This document shows, piece by piece, positions 42,877 to 48,532 of a stretch of DNA of 48,532 bases (its first letter is position 1; every line of letters begins with the position of its first letter). This stretch comes from Candidatus Hydrogenedentota bacterium (GTDB lineage Bacteria; Hydrogenedentota; Hydrogenedentia; Hydrogenedentales; CAITNO01), in NCBI GenBank assembly GCA_022706235.1, contig JAKJCY010000011.1, forward strand, positions 1 to 48,532, written 5' to 3'. A model generated the notes under the pieces. That model was not told where the DNA came from, made no database searches, and saw nothing but the letters and a program-made list of their open reading frames with translations. The position numbers were made by a program, and so were the translations under genes.

Positions 42877-45582
42877 GTGTTAAGCATTTTAAAAAAGTTG
42901 TTCGGCACCAGTGCCGAACGGGATATCAAAAAACTGCTTCCCCTGCTCGAACAGGTGAATGCCCACGAACGGCGCATCAGCGCCATGAGCAATGACAGGC
43001 TTCGCGCCCAGACCGGCGTGTTAAAAACGAAACTGGCCCAGGGTGCCGATCTCGATGCGTTGCTGCCGGAGGCCTTTGCCGTGGCAAGGGAAGCCGCCAA
43101 GCGGGTCGTTGGCTTGCGCCCTTTCGACGTGCAGGTGCTCGGCGGCATTGTGCTGCATCGGGGCGGTATCGCGGAGATGGTGACAGGTGAGGGAAAAACC
43201 CTGGTGGCCGTCCTGCCCTGCTACCTGAACGGCCTGACGGGGGACGGCGTGCACATGGTAACGGTAAACGATTACCTGGCCCGGCGTGACGCCGAATGGA
43301 TGGGTCCCATTCACCGTTTTCTGGGGCTGAACGTAGGCGTCATTCAGCATGACATGGACGTGTATGAACGCCAGGCGGGGTACCGGGCGGACATTACCTA
43401 CGGCACCAATAACGAATACGGCTTTGACTACCTGCGCGACAATGGGTCCTTGTCCGTCAGGCATTGCGTGCAGCGCAAGTTGAACTACGCCATCGTGGAC
43501 GAGGTGGACTCAATCCTGATAGACGAAGCGCGCACGCCTCTGATTATTTCGGGGCGGCCTGAAAAAAGTTCCGACATGTATCTGCGCGTGGACGACGTTG
43601 TGCGGCAGCTGCGCAAGGATGTCCACTTCGAAATGGATGAGAAGCAAAAACATATCATCCTGACCGATGACGGCATGGTCATGTGTGAACGCCTGCTCGG
43701 GGTGGAGGACATGTACACGGACGACAGCATCGGGTATGTGCACATGATCGAGCAATCCTTGAAGGCCCACCACTTTTTCAAGCGTGATGACGAGTACATG
43801 GTGCGTGAGGATGAAGTGTTGATTGTGGACGAATTCACTGGCCGCGTCATGGAAGGGCGACGGTATTCCGACGGCCTGCACCAGGCCATTGAGGCCAAAG
43901 AGCGGGTTCCCCTGCGCTTCGAGTCGCAGACCATCGCCACCATTACCTACCAGAACTACTTCCGGATGTACAACAAGCTGGCCGGCATGACCGGTACAGC
44001 CATGACCGAGGCCGTTGAATTTGAAAACACCTATAACCTGCAAGTGACAAAAATTCCGACGAATTTGCCCCTGATACGGCAGGACCAGACCGACCTGGTA
44101 TTCGGTTCGGAAATGGGCAAATTCCGGTACGTGGTGCGCGACATCGCTGAGATCAACGCCTCAGGGCGGCCCATCCTGGTGGGTACGGTATCCATTGAAA
44201 AGTCGGAATTGGTCGCTCAAATGCTTCATGAGACGGGCATTTCCTCATATCAGGTGCTCAATGCCAAACATCATGAACGCGAAGCGTCCATTGTGGCTAA
44301 CGCGGGCAAACGCGGCGCCATTACCATCGCCACAAACATGGCCGGACGCGGCACGGACATCAAACTGGCCGAAGGCGTCCGTGAATTGGGCGGCTTGTAT
44401 ATAATCGGTACGGAGCGTCATGAATCCCGTCGCATCGACAACCAGTTGCGCGGCCGCTGCGGCCGCCAGGGTGATCCCGGGGCCACGCGTTTTTACGTAA
44501 GCCTGGAAGACGAAGTGGCACGCCTCTTCGGCGGCGCCACGGCAAAACGGTTCATGGGTAAGCGCGGCGGCGAGGAAATGGATGAGGCGCCCCTGAACAT
44601 GCGGATTCTGTCCCGATCCATCGAGTCAGCCCAGCGCAAAGTGGAGGAGTACAACTTCGAAGCGCGCAAGATGCTGCTTGATTACGACCAGGTCATGGAC
44701 AAACAGCGCAAGTACATTTACGGTCTGCGCCATGAAATCCTCGAAGACCATGACCTGACCGAACATCTGCACCGTATGTTCGAAAACGTCATCGCGGATA
44801 TTGTGGATGCCTACGCGCCCCAGGACAAGTTGCCGGATGAATGGGACATGGAAGGCCTGGAAGCCGCCCTGCACTCCATGTTCAGTTTTGAATTTGATGT
44901 GTATGCTGCCGGGGACGGGGAGCCCGCGCCCCTGGGCGAAGATATTTTCAATCAGTTGCTCCGGGAATATGCGCGGCGCGAAGCGCTCTTCGCCGAAGAA
45001 CTGCGGGAACATTTCCAGGGGCATCCCGACGAAATTTATGCCGCCATCAGTCCCGAGAAGTTCGCGCGCAAGCGTTTCCATGAAATTGAATCGAATGAAC
45101 TCCTGCGTATTATCGACGAAAAATGGATTAATCATCTTTATGAGATGGACTACCTGCGCGAATCCGTGAGGCTGCGCGCCTTCGGGCAGAAGGATCCGCT
45201 GCTGGAATATAAGCAGGAGGGGTTCGAACTCTTTGAAGGCCTGATCCGTGCCATCGAAGAAAATGTGGTCCAGATGCTGTTCCGGATTACCGATCCCGCA
45301 CGCCGGCACCGGATACAGCCGGGCGCGGCCCGCCACGCGCCGGGCGTTCAACGTGAACGCATGCGGGATTATCAATATACGGGCGCCGATAAGGAAGCCG
45401 GGCGCAGTTTCACGGCCATGGACGCCAGCCGCGTCAATCTGGCCGCTGCGGCTGCGCCGAAATCGGGTGCCCCGTCCAAACGTGAACCCGTGCGTGTTGT
45501 GGAAAAAATTCAGCCTAACGACCCCTGCCCCTGTGGAAGCGGAAAGAAATATAAAAAGTGTTGCGGCCGCGTAAACACCTGA
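42877..45582 (+). CDS. secA: Preprotein translocase ATPase SecA
   Basis: The 901-residue protein is the motor that pushes unfolded proteins through SecYEG. It has Walker A GEGKT (104-108), the DEVDSILIDEARTPLIISG stretch of Walker B and the preprotein cross-linking domain, a TNMAGRGTDIKL motif in the second nucleotide-binding fold, and the C-terminal zinc motif CPCGSGKKYKKCCG that binds SecB and phospholipid. Length equals E. coli SecA. The start is GTG, with GGAG 12 bases upstream, somewhat long. Gene order continues into a transglutaminase-like gene that overlaps the zinc-motif codons. Confidence 0.97.
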   Translation: MLSILKKLFGTSAERDIKKLLPLLEQVNAHERRISAMSNDRLRAQTGVLKTKLAQGADLDALLPEAFAVAREAAKRVVGLRPFDVQVLGGIVLHRGGIAEMVTGEGKTLVAVLPCYLNGLTGDGVHMVTVNDYLARRDAEWMGPIHRFLGLNVGVIQHDMDVYERQAGYRADITYGTNNEYGFDYLRDNGSLSVRHCVQRKLNYAIVDEVDSILIDEARTPLIISGRPEKSSDMYLRVDDVVRQLRKDVHFEMDEKQKHIILTDDGMVMCERLLGVEDMYTDDSIGYVHMIEQSLKAHHFFKRDDEYMVREDEVLIVDEFTGRVMEGRRYSDGLHQAIEAKERVPLRFESQTIATITYQNYFRMYNKLAGMTGTAMTEAVEFENTYNLQVTKIPTNLPLIRQDQTDLVFGSEMGKFRYVVRDIAEINASGRPILVGTVSIEKSELVAQMLHETGISSYQVLNAKHHEREASIVANAGKRGAITIATNMAGRGTDIKLAEGVRELGGLYIIGTERHESRRIDNQLRGRCGRQGDPGATRFYVSLEDEVARLFGGATAKRFMGKRGGEEMDEAPLNMRILSRSIESAQRKVEEYNFEARKMLLDYDQVMDKQRKYIYGLRHEILEDHDLTEHLHRMFENVIADIVDAYAPQDKLPDEWDMEGLEAALHSMFSFEFDVYAAGDGEPAPLGEDIFNQLLREYARREALFAEELREHFQGHPDEIYAAISPEKFARKRFHEIESNELLRIIDEKWINHLYEMDYLRESVRLRAFGQKDPLLEYKQEGFELFEGLIRAIEENVVQMLFRITDPARRHRIQPGAARHAPGVQRERMRDYQYTGADKEAGRSFTAMDASRVNLAAAAAPKSGAPSKREPVRVVEKIQPNDPCPCGSGKKYKKCCGRVNT

Positions 45583-47051
45583 TCCCCGTACTCATCATCC
45601 TGTTTTGGCTGGTCATGATGGGTATTCTGGTTTACCGTGAAGCGATTGTTCCCCGCATGTATCACGGCTTGGCTTCGCGGCGGATTGACATGCCCCAGTC
45701 GTTGAGCTTGGGCCTTTATTTCAGTGAAGACCAGCAGGTGGGGTATATCAACCTGCATACCGCGCCCGAGGAGCGGGCCGAGGAAAAGGGGTATGTTTTG
45801 AGCGCCAACGGGCGCGTTGAATTTCCTCTTTTTGGCCAGGAGACGCGACTGCAATTGATGGGTACGGCGTGGATGTCCGCCGTCAGCGGCCTGCGCGAGT
45901 TCGATTTTCATCTGAACGCGGCCGACCATGAAATGCGCATCGTGGGAACGGTTCAGGAAGGGATGGTGGATGCCACACTATATACGGCGGGCGAAAAAAT
46001 TCCCTTCAAGTTGCCGGTCGGCCGGGAGTTGTTGTTATCCGGCAGCCTGGGCCTGAATGCCGCCTCCATGCCGCGGTTGCTGCCCGGTGAAGTCGCTTTT
46101 GTGGACGCTTTTGACCCGACCACCATGTCGGTGGGCCGCGCTAAAATTGAAGCGCTCCACTATGAGAGCCTTGAGGTGGCCGGCGAACCGCTGGAAACCA
46201 TTGTGGTGGCCACCACCATATCGGGTATTACCACGCGCGCCTGGGTTTCCCAGGAGGAGGAAATCATCCGCGCCGAAACCCCGTTCGGGCTTATTATCAA
46301 GCGGGTGGACCCGCGGGAGGCTGTCGGACCGCTGCACCCTGACAATACAGCAGACATGGTCCGCAGGCTGGCCATCAAGGCTGCGGGTCCCGCACCGGAC
46401 CCCGGTGCGGATGCATTGCGCTTGCATATCACGGGCATTGGTGAGGCGCTGATGCCGCCCCAGGATACCCGACAGCGCAGGACGGGAGACGCATGGCTGA
46501 TTGTACGTCAGGACCCGAAAGACAGCACTCTGTCCGAACCATTCAGTGGCAGCGATATGGACCTGTATCTTGGTTCTGATATGTTTATTCAAACGGCCCA
46601 TCCACGCATCCAGGAACTCGCGCGGGAAATTGTGGGAAGAGCAGAAAATCCCTGGGGAAACGCGGTACGCATACACGACTGGGTCTACGCGAACATTGCC
46701 AAGGAAAGCGTGCTCAGCGTACCCAGCGCGCTTACCGTGCTCGAGGTGCGCAAGGGCGACTGCAATGAACACGCCGTGTTGTTTACCGCCCTGGCCCGCG
46801 CCGCCGGGATACCGACCCGGATTGCCATCGGCCTGGTGTGGAGTCCCGCACTGGCGTCTTTTGGTTACCATGCCTGGCCCGAAGTATACGTGGGAAGATG
46901 GATGGCCATGGACCCCACCTTCGGGGAGTGTACGGCCAACCCCACACATATCAAACTGTTCACGGGCGGCATAGACCAGTGGCCGCGGCTGATGGCCTAT
47001 ATCGGCGCCATCAGGCTTGAAATACTTGAAGACCGGCAACCTCCGGTTTGA
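45558..47051 (+). CDS. Membrane-anchored transglutaminase-like (cysteine protease fold) protein
   Basis: The 497-residue protein has one N-terminal membrane segment (about 8-25), a beta-rich middle and a C-terminal transglutaminase-like domain. The catalytic triad is visible: Cys402 in KGDCNEHA, His438 in FGYHAWPEVYV and Asp452 in AMDPTFGE. In bacteria such domains act as proteases, peptide crosslinkers or peptide-N-glycanase relatives. The GTG start lies within the last 25 bases of secA, so translation is coupled; a TTG one codon later is an alternative. The ABC exporter follows after 68 bases and may belong to the same transcript. Confidence 0.85.
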   Translation: MLRPRKHLIPVLIILFWLVMMGILVYREAIVPRMYHGLASRRIDMPQSLSLGLYFSEDQQVGYINLHTAPEERAEEKGYVLSANGRVEFPLFGQETRLQLMGTAWMSAVSGLREFDFHLNAADHEMRIVGTVQEGMVDATLYTAGEKIPFKLPVGRELLLSGSLGLNAASMPRLLPGEVAFVDAFDPTTMSVGRAKIEALHYESLEVAGEPLETIVVATTISGITTRAWVSQEEEIIRAETPFGLIIKRVDPREAVGPLHPDNTADMVRRLAIKAAGPAPDPGADALRLHITGIGEALMPPQDTRQRRTGDAWLIVRQDPKDSTLSEPFSGSDMDLYLGSDMFIQTAHPRIQELAREIVGRAENPWGNAVRIHDWVYANIAKESVLSVPSALTVLEVRKGDCNEHAVLFTALARAAGIPTRIAIGLVWSPALASFGYHAWPEVYVGRWMAMDPTFGECTANPTHIKLFTGGIDQWPRLMAYIGAIRLEILEDRQPPV

Positions 47052-47119
47052 TGGCGCGCCTCCCCTTGCGGGGCGGCATGACAGCATTCTCCGGAAACCA
47101 TTAAGGAACGGGATCGGTT

Positions 47120-47914
47120 ATGACCCATTCAATCCGCACCGAGCAATTGAGCAAGCACTTTGGAGATAACTTGGCTGTAAACTGTCTTGACCTTGAGATT
47201 GAACCGGGCACCTTTTTCTGCTTCCTGGGGCCGAACGGCGCCGGGAAAACCACCACCATTAAAATGCTTACCGGATTGCTGCATCCCAGTTCCGGCCGTG
47301 CATTGCTCGGCGGTTTCGACATCAGCAGGCAGCCGGTGGAAGCGAAAAGGCTGCTTGGTTATGTGCCGGACCATCCGTTCCTTTACGATAAACTTACCGG
47401 TAATGAATTCATGCGCTTTGTCGCTGGGTTGTACCGGATGTCCGATTCTGATTTCCGGATGCGTTGCGGCAGCCTGCTCGACATGTTCGAGCTTGCCGGT
47501 GTTGCGGACCAGCTTATTGAAGACTACAGCCACGGCATGCGCCAGAAACTGTCTTTTGCCTCTTGCTTTCTGCACGATCCCCGAATTGTCATTGTGGACG
47601 AGCCTTGGGTCGGCCTGGACCCTAAAAACATCCGGTTTGTTAAAAATTTCCTACGCCAGAAATGCAGGGAGACCGGGCTGACCGTGTTCATGTCCACCCA
47701 CACCCTGGGCATCGCGGAAGAAATCGCCGATTTGATAGGGATTATCAACCATGGCCTCTTAAAAGCGGTGGGCACCGTCAGCGACATCAAGAAACTCCAT
47801 CACCATCCCGGTTCGCTGGAAGACGTGTTCCTGGAGATTACCCGGGAAACGGAAGAAATACCGATTCAGCCCGGGGTGGCGATATCGGCGCAAGCGGGCG
47901 GCGCCCGGTCATGA
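47120..47914 (+). CDS. ABC transporter ATP-binding protein
   Basis: The 264-residue protein is a standard nucleotide-binding subunit: Walker A GPNGAGKT (37-44), signature YSHGMRQK (136-143, His replacing the usual Ser-Gly pair in part), Walker B VIVDEP (157-162) and switch His194 in MSTHTL. The sequence resembles ABC-2 type exporters of drugs, lipids or polysaccharides. It overlaps the permease start by four bases. Substrate unknown. Confidence 0.93.
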   Translation: MTHSIRTEQLSKHFGDNLAVNCLDLEIEPGTFFCFLGPNGAGKTTTIKMLTGLLHPSSGRALLGGFDISRQPVEAKRLLGYVPDHPFLYDKLTGNEFMRFVAGLYRMSDSDFRMRCGSLLDMFELAGVADQLIEDYSHGMRQKLSFASCFLHDPRIVIVDEPWVGLDPKNIRFVKNFLRQKCRETGLTVFMSTHTLGIAEEIADLIGIINHGLLKAVGTVSDIKKLHHHPGSLEDVFLEITRETEEIPIQPGVAISAQAGGARS

Positions 47915-48532
47915 ACCAGATTTGGACCATCATCTTGGCAAAACTGCGCATTGCCCGTCATGAAGTTGCCGGTGTGCGTAACCAGTCCAAACTCAAGGTG
48001 GGTGTTATCACCGTGTCCGCCACCGTGCTTTGGATCGGCGCCTTTGTATTCTTTTACAAGGGATTTGAATGGTTGGTGGACTTCGGCGGCAGGGGCGGTG
48101 CGGAACTGAATTTAGGCGACCTGCTTATGGCGCGGTTGTTGAGTATCCTCACGCTTGCCATATTCCTGCTGCTGATTTTTTCGAATGCGCTGGTTTCCTT
48201 TTCCACACTTTACCGGTCCCAGGAGGTGGCTTACTTGATACAGGCGCCCATACGTTATGACCGCCTATTCTTCGCTCGCTTCTTTGAATGTGCGGTATTT
48301 AGTTCGTGGTCCCTGGCTTTTCTGGGTTCGCCGCTGATGCTCGCGTATGGGCTGGCCACTGACGCGCCCTTTATTTTTTATGTAGTTGTGCTCGCCTTTT
48401 TTTTGCCCTTGATTCTGACGCCTGCATCCATCGGTGCCTTGATTACCATAGCGCTGGCGCGTATTTTCCCGCGGTTGAAACCTGCCTGGCTCGCGGGGTT
48501 TGGGGTGGTGGCCGTCGGCCTGTTCTTCCTGT
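47911..48532 (+). CDS. ABC exporter permease (partial, cut by window end)
   Basis: The frame starts at the ATG overlapping the stop of the ATPase (ATGA) and stays open through base 48532, giving 207 codons without a stop. The translation begins MNQIWTIILAKLRIARHEV and shows at least four hydrophobic segments (for example LLSILTLAIFLLLIF and FYVVVLAFFLPLILTP). It has a basic first loop and an RSQEVAYLIQAPI segment, typical of large bacterial ABC-2-like permeases. The remainder of the protein lies beyond the window. Confidence 0.85.
   Translation, partial: MNQIWTIILAKLRIARHEVAGVRNQSKLKVGVITVSATVLWIGAFVFFYKGFEWLVDFGGRGGAELNLGDLLMARLLSILTLAIFLLLIFSNALVSFSTLYRSQEVAYLIQAPIRYDRLFFARFFECAVFSSWSLAFLGSPLMLAYGLATDAPFIFYVVVLAFFLPLILTPASIGALITIALARIFPRLKPAWLAGFGVVAVGLFFL

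Noticed and set aside
46035-47087. 350-residue minus-strand frame opposite the transglutaminase-like gene
   Set aside because: Shadow frame; the plus-strand catalytic triad is convincing.

Overview
This window reads as chromosomal DNA from a Gram-negative, moderately GC-rich bacterium. The gene content suggests a planctomycete-like or Hydrogenedentes-like glycan degrader, but that placement is inference: no rRNA or marker phylogeny is available here. HldE (lipopolysaccharide heptose), RlpA and lipobox proteins point to an outer membrane. A formylglycine-type sulfatase, two Tat-exported Gfo/Idh/MocA oxidoreductases, a secreted parallel beta-helix protein, a secreted FAD oxidoreductase with a discoidin-like tail, a sodium:solute symporter and several esterase or phosphoesterase enzymes suggest a life on complex, possibly sulfated, carbohydrates.

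Region 1-13 kb is an accessory zone. It starts inside a palindromic MITE-like repeat whose second copy lies at 21278-21450. It carries an ImmA/IrrE protease - DUF4411 (PIN-like) - HsdR operon without visible hsdM/hsdS, then three separate PIN-domain toxin/antitoxin pairs (6953-7630, 8642-9285, 12294-12913), a decayed fibronectin-III gene and several inverted or tandem repeats. A lipoprotein esterase and the large FAD oxidoreductase sit among them.

Region 13-33 kb is mostly extracytoplasmic metabolism: a sulfatase, a lipoprotein joining a SurA-like region to thioredoxin, a minus-strand cluster (metallophosphatase, symporter, SGNH hydrolase, CPBP protease), a Gfo/Idh/MocA enzyme with a membrane acyltransferase-like protein, a DegT aminotransferase, a CinA-type protein with an unrecognised 478-residue partner, and a second Gfo/Idh/MocA - beta-helix - glycosidase-like set.

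Region 33-48.5 kb mixes envelope and housekeeping genes: hldE, a promoter and structured leader before an rlpA-like gene, then a minus-strand run (GT39-type glycosyltransferase, nucleoside transporter, PLC-like phosphodiesterase, large unknown membrane protein). Divergently follow secA, a transglutaminase-like protein whose start lies inside the secA 3' end, and an ABC exporter whose permease is cut by the window end.

Most genes have clear Shine-Dalgarno sequences of AGGAG type. Several starts were moved downstream of the longest reading frame for that reason. I recognised no tRNA, rRNA, CRISPR array or transposase. The strongest candidates for unusual biology are the ImmA/DUF4411/HsdR operon, the SurA-like/thioredoxin fusion, the unknown partner of CinA, and the structured leader of the rlpA-like gene.
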